A stretch of DNA of 34,479 bases from Anaerolineales bacterium. Lineage in GTDB: Bacteria > Chloroflexota > Anaerolineae > Anaerolineales > UBA11858. The stretch lies in contig JADHTJ010000035.1 in the NCBI GenBank assembly GCA_016785015.1, forward strand, positions 1 through 34,479, given 5' to 3'. A model generated the notes under the pieces. That model was not told the DNA's origin, made no database searches, and saw only the letters and a list, made by a program, of their open reading frames with translations. Of this stretch, positions 22,894-30,689 are shown piece after piece (position 1 is the stretch's first letter; each line of letters starts with the position of its first letter). The translations under genes and the position numbers were made by a program.

Positions 22894-23298
22894 CTAAAAA
22901 CCCCCGCCAAAATCGTCCATACCACCCAGACCCCCGTCATCACCTCCCAAATCAGGGATGGCTTTCTCAATATCTTCAGGGCTTTGCCCCTTCTCCAAGC
23001 GGTCTACCACTTCATCAAACTCAGGGCCAAGATCCTCACCCATCTCGCTGCTCATTTTGCGCATCATCCTGCCCAAAGCCTGTGGATCATCTTCCAAACC
23101 TGCCATCGCGGAAGGGTCGGCCATATCTTCAAAACGCGAATCTTCAGATTTAGCAATCCGCACTCTACTCAAACGGCGCAGTACTTTATCACTTTCGCAG
23201 TGAGGGCAGGTTACCTCATGTTTTCCATACTCCTGATAAGAAAGAAATACTTCAAAAGCTCGCTTACACTCCAAGCATCGAAATTCATATGCTGGCAT
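22894..23298 (-). CDS. FmdB family zinc-ribbon protein
   Basis: A 134-residue protein. The N-terminal 43 residues are an FmdB/CxxC_CxxC_SSSS-type zinc ribbon with C8/C11 in FRCLECKRAFEVF and C31/C34 in VTCPHCESDKV, followed by LRRLSRV. The rest is an acidic, methionine-containing region ending in a Gly/Asp-rich tail (GGDDGGLGGMDDFGGGF), probably flexible. FmdB was named for a putative regulator of formamidase; the general function is unknown and zinc binding is the only safe statement. AGGTTTG lies upstream of the ATG. It is divergent from gmk and convergent with the lipoprotein gene. Confidence 0.85.
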   Translation of the reverse strand: MPAYEFRCLECKRAFEVFLSYQEYGKHEVTCPHCESDKVLRRLSRVRIAKSEDSRFEDMADPSAMAGLEDDPQALGRMMRKMSSEMGEDLGPEFDEVVDRLEKGQSPEDIEKAIPDLGGDDGGLGGMDDFGGGF

Positions 23299-23355
23299 AA
23301 CAAACCTCCAATGAATTAGTCTTCCATATTATAATCCGAGCGTTTGGAGATTGTC

Positions 23356-23982
23356 ATGAGCAATAAAAAGATCGCTTTCCAGGTGCTCGAACCTGAACCT
23401 CTGCTAATTGTGATTTCTGGCCCATCAGGCGTTGGGAAGGATACGGTTGTAGATCATATGAAATCCCGCGGCCTGCCATTTCATTTTGTCATCACCGCGA
23501 CCACGCGCCCTCCCCGGGACGAAGAAACCCATGGCGTCGATTATTTCTTTTTCTCTAAAGATGAGTTCGCCGAAATGATTGAAAATGATGAACTGTTGGA
23601 ATATGCCTTCGTTTATAACGATTTCAAAGGGATTCCCAAATCTCAGGTGCGCGAGGCTTTGGCCAGTGGGAAAGATGTGGTGATGCGACTGGATGTACAG
23701 GGTGCAGCGACGATTCGAGAATTATGCCCCGAAGCCGTGTTGATTTTCTTATCCACGGAAAGTGAAGATGAACTTGTCAACCGTCTCAAAGCTCGCAAGA
23801 CCGAAAAAATGGACGAATTGAAATTGCGCATCGCTACCGCCCGTAAAGAATTCAATCGCATCTCAGAATTCGATTATGTAATCTTGAACCGCGATGATCA
23901 ATTAGATGAGACAGTGAATGCTATTAAAGCGATTATCTATGCGGAACATCATCGTGTGGATCAAAAAAAGGTGACTTTGTGA
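23356..23982 (+). CDS. gmk: Guanylate kinase
   Basis: A 208-residue guanylate kinase. The P-loop GPSGVGKD is at 22-29, followed by the GMP-binding signature TTRPPRDEETHGVDYFF and the LDVQGAATIRE segment. It phosphorylates GMP to GDP. The ATG at 23356 is chosen over a TTG at 23344 because GGAG lies 7 bases upstream of it. The lysine usual after the P-loop glycine is followed by D rather than S/T (GKD), a variant seen in some guanylate kinases. The stop overlaps the GTG start of the rhomboid gene, so both are coupled. Confidence 0.95.
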   Translation: MSNKKIAFQVLEPEPLLIVISGPSGVGKDTVVDHMKSRGLPFHFVITATTRPPRDEETHGVDYFFFSKDEFAEMIENDELLEYAFVYNDFKGIPKSQVREALASGKDVVMRLDVQGAATIRELCPEAVLIFLSTESEDELVNRLKARKTEKMDELKLRIATARKEFNRISEFDYVILNRDDQLDETVNAIKAIIYAEHHRVDQKKVTL

Positions 23983-24773
23983 ACGATCAACAATCCCATC
24001 AACCCCAACCGGACGCATCGGGTTCCAACTTTGGGCGTGGTTCTGTTCCCCCCAGAGGGGACTTGCCTCCACGCACCCCCCCAACGCCCTTTGTAACTTA
24101 TACACTTCTTGGATTATCTGTCGTAATTTATCTACTCCAAATGGGGACTCAATTTGCATTGGGTTACGATCTCCCTGCAGCTCTGGGATTAAAGGTGAAT
24201 GAGCTTATTGCCCAGGGACAGCTTTGGCGATTGATCACTCCACTTTTGCTGCATGGCTCGATTATCCATATTGGTTTCAACATGTACGCCTTATATCTAT
24301 TCGGCCCGCGCCTGGAGAACAACTTCGGTCGCTGGCGCTTCTTAGCTTTATATTTGATCAGTGGATTTGCAGGAAACGTTTTCTCGATGATGTTCACCCA
24401 AGCTCCCTCATTGGGGTCATCGACGGCAATCTTTGGGCTGCTGGGCGCGCATGGTATTTTTGTATATCAAAACCGGGAATTCTTTGGTCAGCCTATCACC
24501 CGTGCAGCTCTGAGCAGGATTATCCAGGTCGCTGCGATCAACTTACTCATTGGCCTCTCCCCTGGCATTGATAATTGGGGGCATATCGGCGGGTTGATTG
24601 GAGGAACGTTGTTTACCTGGTTTGGGGGGCCCATTTTTGGAGTCAGCGGGATCCATCCCAACCTGACGGTGAAAGATCAACGTGAAAACAGTGATATTCT
24701 TCAAGCCATTGCAATTGCTGGGGGGTTCTTTGTTTTTCTGGCTGCGGGAGCGCTCTTTTTGATGACACGTTAG
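23979..24773 (+). CDS. Rhomboid family intramembrane protease (second copy)
   Basis: A 264-residue membrane protein with a Pro-rich cytoplasmic N-terminus (about 1-38) and six or more hydrophobic helices. The probable catalytic serine is S148 in LGSSTAIFG, where the usual GxSG is GxST, and the histidine is H202 in NWGHIGGLIGG. HGSIIHIGFNMYALYLFGPRLE matches the rhomboid loop. The start is GTG at 23979, overlapping the gmk stop. It differs clearly from the rhomboid at 11240 and is probably not a recent duplicate. The glycine replacement after the serine could affect activity. Confidence 0.88.
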   Translation: MNDQQSHQPQPDASGSNFGRGSVPPRGDLPPRTPPTPFVTYTLLGLSVVIYLLQMGTQFALGYDLPAALGLKVNELIAQGQLWRLITPLLLHGSIIHIGFNMYALYLFGPRLENNFGRWRFLALYLISGFAGNVFSMMFTQAPSLGSSTAIFGLLGAHGIFVYQNREFFGQPITRAALSRIIQVAAINLLIGLSPGIDNWGHIGGLIGGTLFTWFGGPIFGVSGIHPNLTVKDQRENSDILQAIAIAGGFFVFLAAGALFLMTR

Positions 24774-24823
24774 GTTTGTGCAGTCAGATTTCCTGGGATT
24801 GGAAACTCCGTCTTCTAATACAA

Positions 24824-24850
24824 AGACCCGGCCTTGAAGATGCCGGGTCT
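24824..24850. terminator. Hairpin terminator between convergent genes
   Basis: AGACCCGGC (24824-24832) pairs with GCCGGGTCT (24842-24850) around a 9-base loop. It lies between the rhomboid stop (24773) and the convergent gene ending at 24878. The T tract is weak on the plus strand (TCTCAT). Confidence 0.6.
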
Positions 24851-24877
24851 CTCATATTATCAAGTCAACGAAGGGAA

Positions 24878-25261
24878 TTAGAAATCGTCTAAATCTAAAT
24901 CTTCATCACTCAGAAAAATATCATCGTCATCACCGTAATCGATGCCAACTTCGATACTATCATCGGGGAAGCGTACCCATAAAAGCAAAACATCGCCTTC
25001 ATCACTCTCAAGATTGCGTGCAGCTACGATGGGCACTTCAGCAGATAGGCCTTCCTGAGTACGATACTCTAATTGAATGGTTTGCCCTTTTCCCCAGGCG
25101 CGCTGGCACCGTTTCACGAGTTCAACACCATTAAACGTTCGCAAACGTGTGGCGACAACTTCAGCTTGTAGAGAGCCCTCTACCAATCCATGTACCCAGA
25201 TATCTGGGATCAACTCGAAAGTTGGTGATGGCCCCTCGATGATCGTAATCTTATCGTCCAT
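24878..25261 (-). CDS. Conserved acidic protein of unknown function
   Basis: A 127-residue soluble protein not recognised. The first 100 residues alternate beta-strand-like and helical segments, with the stretch LRTFNGVELVKRCQRAWGKGQTI. The C-terminus is strongly acidic (DYGDDDDIFLSDEDLDLDDF), ending at the stop codon. It may mimic nucleic acid or bind metal or basic partners, but this is only suggested by charge. The ATG at 25261 was retained; no strong ribosome-binding site is visible upstream (TTTGAGGATGT is the nearest). It is followed upstream by the regulator gene in the same direction, 73 bases away. Confidence 0.7.
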   Translation of the reverse strand: MDDKITIIEGPSPTFELIPDIWVHGLVEGSLQAEVVATRLRTFNGVELVKRCQRAWGKGQTIQLEYRTQEGLSAEVPIVAARNLESDEGDVLLLWVRFPDDSIEVGIDYGDDDDIFLSDEDLDLDDF

Positions 25262-25333
25262 ACATCCTCAAAACAAATTTATAAGATGCCGAAATATTAC
25301 CATAAAAATAGGATTTCGCTCGTTAGAGTGATG

Positions 25334-25960
25334 TTAACTATTATTACGGTCAAAAGCCGTATAAGTTTCCAAAAGCGTCATCATTACTCGGTCTGTAAAG
25401 GCTGAGATTCTCCTAAATAGATTGCTCCATACCATTGGAGAATGAACCACAGCTGACTCATACACCCCATACATGGCATCTAACAAACTTGATCTAAAGA
25501 ATAAAAATGCCTGCGCCGCTTCCATAATACTCAATTCATATCTGCGCGCCCTGACAGCATATTCATAGCCTAATGCACGCGCTTCAGCTTCAGCACCTTG
25601 GTCATCAGTCGAGCTAAGGTATGCGCTTAAGGCTTGCATCATCGAGCGTCCGCTGAGACGATACTGCTGACGCGCATCTTGATCCAGTTTGGCGTACCAG
25701 GTTTCTTCTTCTAGAATTCCTTCACTGATATGCAACCGCGTGCGCTGCAATGCTGTGCGTACAACAAGTTGAGTTTCATCTGGAGTGCTGGCCTGGTGCG
25801 CCAATCTCCAGAGTTCTACCTCATCGCGGCGAAAACGACGATGCCCGCCAGGGGTACGGTGAACTGGAATGCTTCCTTGATCAGCCCAGTTGCGAACAGT
25901 GCTGGGGTGAACACCTAGTTCTTTTGCAATCTCACTCAAACTCATCCACTCAGGAGTCAT
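25334..25960 (-). CDS. MerR/BldC-like helix-turn-helix regulator
   Basis: A 208-residue protein with an N-terminal winged HTH of the excisionase/MerR type: MSLSEIAKELGVHPSTVRNW followed by the wing PVHRTPGGHRRFRRDEV (about residues 6-52). The remaining 150 residues are helical with no recognised ligand domain; they resemble the RsbR N-terminal-like helical sensor regions in pattern only. The ATG at 25960 is chosen because GGAG lies 6 bases upstream; an in-frame ATG at 26002 falls close to the previous stop. It follows the PucC-like transporter by 25 bases in the same direction, so it is probably in that operon and may bind the dyad in its promoter. Confidence 0.82.
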   Translation of the reverse strand: MTPEWMSLSEIAKELGVHPSTVRNWADQGSIPVHRTPGGHRRFRRDEVELWRLAHQASTPDETQLVVRTALQRTRLHISEGILEEETWYAKLDQDARQQYRLSGRSMMQALSAYLSSTDDQGAEAEARALGYEYAVRARRYELSIMEAAQAFLFFRSSLLDAMYGVYESAVVHSPMVWSNLFRRISAFTDRVMMTLLETYTAFDRNNS

Positions 25961-25985
25961 AAATTTCTCCAGATACCTTCTTTTT

Positions 25986-27308
25986 TTACGCATCACCTGC
26001 AAGTGCGGCGCGTTCCACTACGGGAAAATCTTCAGCGCGCTTACGAAAAGCATTGACATCGATTTGGCGTAACATGATCAATGTGACAAACACCATGAAG
26101 GCCATGATCGTAAAGACCATAATATAACCCAAAACGGAATCGCCCGTTATCTGACGCACAACATCACGAACAGCACCACCCAAAATTGAGCCGATCAACC
26201 TCGAGATCGCATTGGCCATTCCCCATGCCCCAATGAACAGGCCCACCTGCCCTTCTACAGTCATATCCAACATCAGGGAAAGGTTCGAGACTGTCGAAAC
26301 TCCCGTACCAATTCCCAAAAATACTAATCCAGCATAGAACACACTTGCTTGTAATAGAATACCACTCAAGGCAATCATCACAAACCCAGCCAGCACAGCC
26401 CATCCCCCCCATGCAGCCAGAGAACGTTTGTCAAGCCGGGTTTCCAGCCAACCTGTTATTAGTAAAGCAACCAAAACGAACACGCCCCAAATTGAAGTGA
26501 TACGAGTGGTTTCGGTGACAGACATTTCAAACGCTTCACCTGCAAAAGGCTCTAAGAGAATATCCTGACCCAAAATCGCTACTAACAGCAAGATAAGGTA
26601 CCAGAAAAATCTGCGCGCTTGGGGATTATCGATGACACCGCGGGCCATATGCAACCATGAGTAACGCTCTTCTGCTTGCGCATCTTCATCCGCATCTGCT
26701 TCAACCTGATGTTCGCGATTTTCGAGCCACAACAACCCGATGATGCCTAATAGAAAAGCTGCTCCCCCAATCCATTGGAAGGACGTTTTCAGGACTTCTG
26801 GAGTGTATGGATCGACCATTCGGCTGAGGGTTATCGATGTGAGGATGATGCTGACGATCATCATAAACCACATCACGGCAATGGTTCTGCTGCGACCATC
26901 TTTCCCAGATATCTCTGAGGCTAAAGACAGATATGAAACTGCTGCCAGGTTGTAGCCCATACCCCATGCACCAAAGGCTAAAACTCCAACAAGGATGCCC
27001 AACCAGAAATTTTCAGCAAGAACGAAAGCAACAAATGGAGAAAAGGATACTCCTGCCACACACAATATCAAGCCCAGAAAAATATATGGCGTGCGCCGAA
27101 GACCAAAAAACCGGATGCGGTCAGAATGAGAACCAATATAAACCTGGATCGGTGATATCAAATAGGGAAGTGATGCCATGAGTGCAACCAAAGTTGCAGA
27201 AATTGCCAGTTCTTTGATCATTACTCGATTGAGCGTGCTGTTTATCGGCACCAGGGTCATGGTAATGGCCACATGAACGAGGCCCAATTGAATCCTTCTA
27301 CGCAGCAT
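25986..27308 (-). CDS. PucC-like (BCD family) major facilitator transporter
   Basis: A 440-residue MFS protein with about 12 hydrophobic helices and a charged central loop (REHQVEADADEDAQAEERYS). It matches the bacteriochlorophyll-delivery (PucC) family in several places: LNRVMIKELAISATLVALMA and LPYLISP near the N-terminus, GLRRTPYIFLG after helix 2, and LLEPFAGEAFEMSVTETTR in the second half. PucC proteins help light-harvesting complex assembly in phototrophs, but relatives occur in non-phototrophs, where the cargo is unknown. The start at 27308 (GAGG 7 bases upstream) is preferred to 27428, which adds 40 non-matching residues. No other photosynthesis gene is in the window. Confidence 0.78.
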   Translation of the reverse strand: MLRRRIQLGLVHVAITMTLVPINSTLNRVMIKELAISATLVALMASLPYLISPIQVYIGSHSDRIRFFGLRRTPYIFLGLILCVAGVSFSPFVAFVLAENFWLGILVGVLAFGAWGMGYNLAAVSYLSLASEISGKDGRSRTIAVMWFMMIVSIILTSITLSRMVDPYTPEVLKTSFQWIGGAAFLLGIIGLLWLENREHQVEADADEDAQAEERYSWLHMARGVIDNPQARRFFWYLILLLVAILGQDILLEPFAGEAFEMSVTETTRITSIWGVFVLVALLITGWLETRLDKRSLAAWGGWAVLAGFVMIALSGILLQASVFYAGLVFLGIGTGVSTVSNLSLMLDMTVEGQVGLFIGAWGMANAISRLIGSILGGAVRDVVRQITGDSVLGYIMVFTIMAFMVFVTLIMLRQIDVNAFRKRAEDFPVVERAALAGDA

Positions 27309-27350
27309 AACGTATTCCTCTATTTTAAAATCCGATAAAAATCGATTTTG

Positions 27351-27385
27351 GGTAGATATTATATAAAGCTTATAAAATCTACCAA
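27351..27385 (-). promoter_or_regulatory. Promoter with 33-bp dyad upstream of the PucC-like transporter
   Basis: GGTAGATATTATA (27351-27363) and TATAAAATCTACC (27371-27383) are inverted copies with one mismatch. On the minus strand the dyad overlaps TTGGTA (27385-27380) and TATAAT (27363-27358), 16 bases apart, a credible -35/-10 pair about 45 bases before the start codon. An operator spanning the spacer is the usual layout for MerR-type control, and an HTH gene of that class is the next gene in the operon. Confidence 0.6.
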
Positions 27386-27517
27386 AACTTACTATCCATG
27401 GCAATGTAGATTTACACAGCTTTTCCAATATAGAAGATTAGAATTAGTTTTATGAAGCAATCATTCTCTTTGGGTTGAGTTTAAAACCCCGTGTGAAATC
27501 AGTCATAGACATTGTTC

Positions 27518-27552
27518 AAAAAAAATCGGCCACCTTTTGCAGATGACCGATT
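27518..27552 (-). terminator. Rho-independent terminator of the 74-residue gene
   Basis: On the minus strand AATCGGTCATC (27552-27542) pairs with GGTGGCCGATT (27534-27524), with two G-U pairs, a 7-base loop and a following run of T. It lies 36 bases after the stop codon of the small gene at 27588, which supports that gene being real. Confidence 0.85.
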
Positions 27553-27587
27553 CTGGATTGCTATTTCTATTTATCGTTGAAAGAAGT

Positions 27588-27812
27588 TTACATAACTAAC
27601 TTACCTAAAGGTAGGCTGCCATCGATATCCGCTTCTGCGGCGATATTTTGAGCTAGTTTTTCGTAATAACCCATCTGACTTGATCCTTCTGACAAACTAG
27701 GCTGTTCATAAAGGTTCGATGGATACGTGTGGTACTTGGCGTGTAAGTACTCCAAAGTTTGCTCGTAATAGCTTTCCAAACTGCCACCCTGTATAATAAT
27801 CACTTTTGTCAT
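27588..27812 (-). CDS. Small protein of unknown function
   Basis: A 74-residue soluble protein, not recognised. It starts with a hydrophobic strand (TKVIIIQGGS) and then a Tyr-rich helical part (LESYYEQTLEYLHAKYHTY). There is no signal peptide, cysteine or membrane segment. Support for it being a gene: AAGGAG 7 bases before the ATG, its own strong terminator directly downstream, and isolation from other frames. It stands alone between the transporter and the repeat-rich gap. Confidence 0.7.
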   Translation of the reverse strand: MTKVIIIQGGSLESYYEQTLEYLHAKYHTYPSNLYEQPSLSEGSSQMGYYEKLAQNIAAEADIDGSLPLGKLVM

Positions 27813-28455
27813 TTCTTGCTCCTTCTATGGTTATTCCGGAGGGTGGTTCCAGACAGCGGCGGATTATACACAACAATTTGAGTTAAAAGATTAAGAATTG
27901 ATGATCACATTCACCTTCACAATCAATTTCAATTCTTGAACGAGGATTTAGAATAATGCGCTGGTCCGACTGTATCTATGAATCGATAATACGTTGTATC
28001 ATCACACCACTTTCCGAGTTTGAGTGTATTTTTTGCTGCATCTCAATTATAGCGCATTTGTTCTAGTTTGAACTTGGAATTTTCAAGGGTCTTTGGGAAT
28101 CGCCGAGAGAGTTTGAATTCTAGCAGTTTCTATTTTTTGGATTGGTTAGGTTCAGTTAGTCATGGTTCGTGTTGTTAGGAGTGGTCAAATTAGTGGTGTT
28201 GAAATGGTCGAAAGGTGCTGTCTTCGAGAGCCCTTCGACAAGCTCAGGGCAAGCTCCTTCGACTCTGCTCAGGCTAACACCTCAGACAGCGGTGATTCTA
28301 GAGGGCTGAGGTTCTCGAAGCCCGGCTTTCTCAAGTTGATGCTTTGAACACCACGAAAATCACCACCCCCGTGTTGTTAAGGCAAACTATGCAAATACAA
28401 TCGCGTGCTATAATCTTTCAGATCGTTTGATCATCTCAAAGATACGGTAACTTCT
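27813..28455. repeat. 643-bp gap containing degenerate repeat elements
   Basis: No gene is supported here. From about 28086 to 28303 the sequence starts with GGGAATCGCCG (28095-28105) and ends with GGTGATTCTAGAG (28291-28303), which resemble the two arms of the palindrome at 29573-29664. Inside it lie two CCTTCGAC...GCTCAGG units (28232-28247 and 28256-28273) and an inverted pair CTTCGAGA (28222) / TCTCGAAG (28313). This looks like a decayed MITE with another repeat nested in it. The promoter of the epimerase gene should lie in 28370-28450. The 61-residue frame at 28162 is made of repeat sequence. Confidence 0.5.
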
Positions 28456-29388
28456 ATGAATTTTCTTATCACCGGCGTAGCCGGTTTTTTAGGCTCAGCT
28501 TTAGCTAACCATCTGGCACACGGAGGCCATCAGGTACGCGGTCTTGATGATCTCTCTAAAGGAGATCCAGATGTTCTGGATAAAAGTGTGCATTTTACAC
28601 GTGGCGATGTTAACGACCGCCCAAAGCTTTGGACCTTACTCCAGGATGTAGACTGTGTTTATCACCTGGCTGCGCGGGTGTCGGTACCTGAATCTGTGCT
28701 CTATCCGCGGGAGTATAGCGCGGTCAATGTGGGTGGTACGGTCAGCTTAATGGAAGCAATGCGTGATGTCGGGGTCCGCCGGGTTGTATTCATCTCTTCT
28801 GGGGCAATCTATGGGGTACAGTCAGAACAACCCTTGCATGAGAAACTCCCCCCCAGCCCAGATTCGCCTTATGCAGTTTCGAAACTATCGTCTGAGTTCT
28901 ATGTACGCACCATCGGGCAGCTTTGGGGAATTGAAACTGTTAGTTTACGGGTATTCAACGCCTATGGACCTGGACAGCATTTGCCACCATCCCACCCTCC
29001 CGTAATTCCAAATTTCTTGCGACAGGCGATTAGAAATGGCAGTATCGTTATTCACGGAGACGGTGGGCAGACGCGAGACTATGTGTATATCGACGATGTT
29101 ATCAGCGCGATGACCGCAGCCGCAACTGCGCCATCAGTTGATGGACAGGTTATCAATGTCGGCAGTGGTACGGAAATCAGCGTCCGGGGGTTAGGACGCA
29201 TGGTTATCGACCTAGTCAATAGTCAGGCAGAAACAATATTCAACCCTCGCTCCAATTCGGGAGTTTCGCGCATGTGCGCCGATCTGGGCCTGGCAAAAGA
29301 TAAACTAGGGTACAAACCAAAGGTCACATTAGAAGAGGGACTGAGCCTGATCATTGAAAAAGACCATCGTTTCGAAAAAGAACTGTAA
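28456..29388 (+). CDS. NAD-dependent sugar-nucleotide epimerase/dehydratase
   Basis: A 310-residue extended short-chain dehydrogenase of the UDP-glucose 4-epimerase-like family. The Rossmann motif GVAGFLGS is at 7-14, the catalytic serine is in FISSGAIYG and the YxxxK pair in SPYAVSKLSSEF. RVFNAYGPGQ, TRDYVYIDDV and INVGSGTEIS are family hallmarks. Length is normal. It acts on nucleotide sugars for cell-surface polysaccharide; whether it is a 4-epimerase or a dehydratase is not decided by sequence. It has no polysaccharide neighbours in the window. Confidence 0.9.
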   Translation: MNFLITGVAGFLGSALANHLAHGGHQVRGLDDLSKGDPDVLDKSVHFTRGDVNDRPKLWTLLQDVDCVYHLAARVSVPESVLYPREYSAVNVGGTVSLMEAMRDVGVRRVVFISSGAIYGVQSEQPLHEKLPPSPDSPYAVSKLSSEFYVRTIGQLWGIETVSLRVFNAYGPGQHLPPSHPPVIPNFLRQAIRNGSIVIHGDGGQTRDYVYIDDVISAMTAAATAPSVDGQVINVGSGTEISVRGLGRMVIDLVNSQAETIFNPRSNSGVSRMCADLGLAKDKLGYKPKVTLEEGLSLIIEKDHRFEKEL

Positions 29389-29572
29389 TTATATTTTTCT
29401 TTCAAACCAACCCGAATTGAAAATGCCAGATAGTGAATCACCCGTACCTATTGGCTCACGGGCGTGTTAATACAGGTTGTAAGATTTTTGGAATATCGTC
29501 ATCAGACGATCCCAAACTATTAATTTTATTATATGTCCACCGAACCGCTTGCCCAATCAAGAAGGTTCTATG

Positions 29573-29664
29573 GGAATCGCCGTGAGAGACCTCACATTTG
29601 GGGGTAGGGGGCGTGCTCCGCACGCCCCCTACCCCCAAATGTGGCCCCTTACCACGGCGATTCC
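29573..29664. repeat. 92-bp nested palindrome
   Basis: The outer arms GGAATCGCCGTG (29573-29584) and CACGGCGATTCC (29653-29664) are perfect reverse complements. The inner 23-base arms (29593-29615 and 29621-29643) are also perfect, around the 5-base loop CTCCG; they contain GGGGGTAGGGGGCG and its complement. It lies upstream of etfB in a 358-base gap. It is a MITE- or REP-like element; the sequence 28095-28303 resembles a degenerate relative. Perfect pairing suggests recent arrival or active maintenance. Confidence 0.85.
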
Positions 29665-29746
29665 TAGAGACCCATCAAGAATGTAATAGAGGCACGGCCC
29701 GGATTTCTTCGCGTTAGCTTGCTGAATAATTTTTCAGGAGGAATGG

Positions 29747-30640
29747 ATGACCTATAACTCTATCGTACTTGTGAAACAAGTTCCCGATACGCGCACCGTC
29801 ACTGGGGATGTAATGAGCAAGAAAGGCACCATGAATCGTAGTGCCATGCCTGCCATATTTAATCCTGAAGATTTGAATGCTTTGGAGATGGCACTCCAGG
29901 TTCGCGAACGATATGGAGGACAGATAACTGTCTTGACCATGGGGCCACTAAAAGCCGCTGACATTTTACGTGATGCACTTTTTCATGGTGCAGATAACGT
30001 GATACTTCTTTCCGATCGCAAATTCGCCGGTGCAGATACCCAGGCTACAGCGTATACCCTAAAAAGCGCCATTCAAAAAATTGGCGACTTCGACTTGATC
30101 TTCTGCGGGCGGCAGGCTATCGATGGCGATACTGCCCAGGTTGGTCCTCAGGTAGCTGAAAAATTGAACTTGCCACAGATCACTTATACCGAATCCATCG
30201 CCAGCATGGATGGGGACGAAATCATAGCCAAACGAGCTTTTGATCTTGGAAGTGAAATAGTCAAGTGCAAGTTACCCTGTCTCCTGACAGTGGTTGGTTC
30301 GGCAGACCGGATACGCCCGGCTTCTGCACGCAAACGCATTGAAAATAAGCTCGCTGCAATCCCGTCAGAATACCCAGCCATAGTCGAAAAATGGGCAGAG
30401 TTTGAAACAGAGACCGCCCTCGCAGCTTATCTCACCGAGCGCAATTTGGAAATCACCGTCTGGACAGCTGCAGATCTCGATGTTAACGAAGATCAATTGG
30501 GTTTGTCCGGTTCTCCCACCCAGGTTTACAAAGTAAATTACGTTGTGCTCGAAAGTACTGAAAGCAAGGAAGTTCCTCCAACAAAAGAAGGCATCCGTGA
30601 GCTGATTCAGGAGTTGATCCAAGAATACATTGTAGGTTGA
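29747..30640 (+). CDS. etfB: Electron transfer flavoprotein beta subunit
   Basis: A 297-residue EtfB. The N-terminal VLVKQVPDTRTV and LSDRKFAGADTQATAY are typical of the Fix/bifurcating-type ETF group rather than the short mitochondrial type, and the length is at the long end. With EtfA it takes electrons from acyl-CoA dehydrogenases. Whether it binds a second FAD and NADH, as in electron-bifurcating forms, needs structural checks. CAGGAGGAATGG precedes the ATG. It starts a cluster with etfA and the acyl-CoA dehydrogenase. Confidence 0.93.
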   Translation: MTYNSIVLVKQVPDTRTVTGDVMSKKGTMNRSAMPAIFNPEDLNALEMALQVRERYGGQITVLTMGPLKAADILRDALFHGADNVILLSDRKFAGADTQATAYTLKSAIQKIGDFDLIFCGRQAIDGDTAQVGPQVAEKLNLPQITYTESIASMDGDEIIAKRAFDLGSEIVKCKLPCLLTVVGSADRIRPASARKRIENKLAAIPSEYPAIVEKWAEFETETALAAYLTERNLEITVWTAADLDVNEDQLGLSGSPTQVYKVNYVVLESTESKEVPPTKEGIRELIQELIQEYIVG

Positions 30641-30689
30641 GACTAGCCCAATGCATCCAACCACGATAAGCCTAGAAAACAGGTGAATT

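Noticed and set aside
28162-28347. 61-residue plus-strand frame
   Set aside because: The sequence is made of CCTTCGAC-type repeat units and has no ribosome-binding site.
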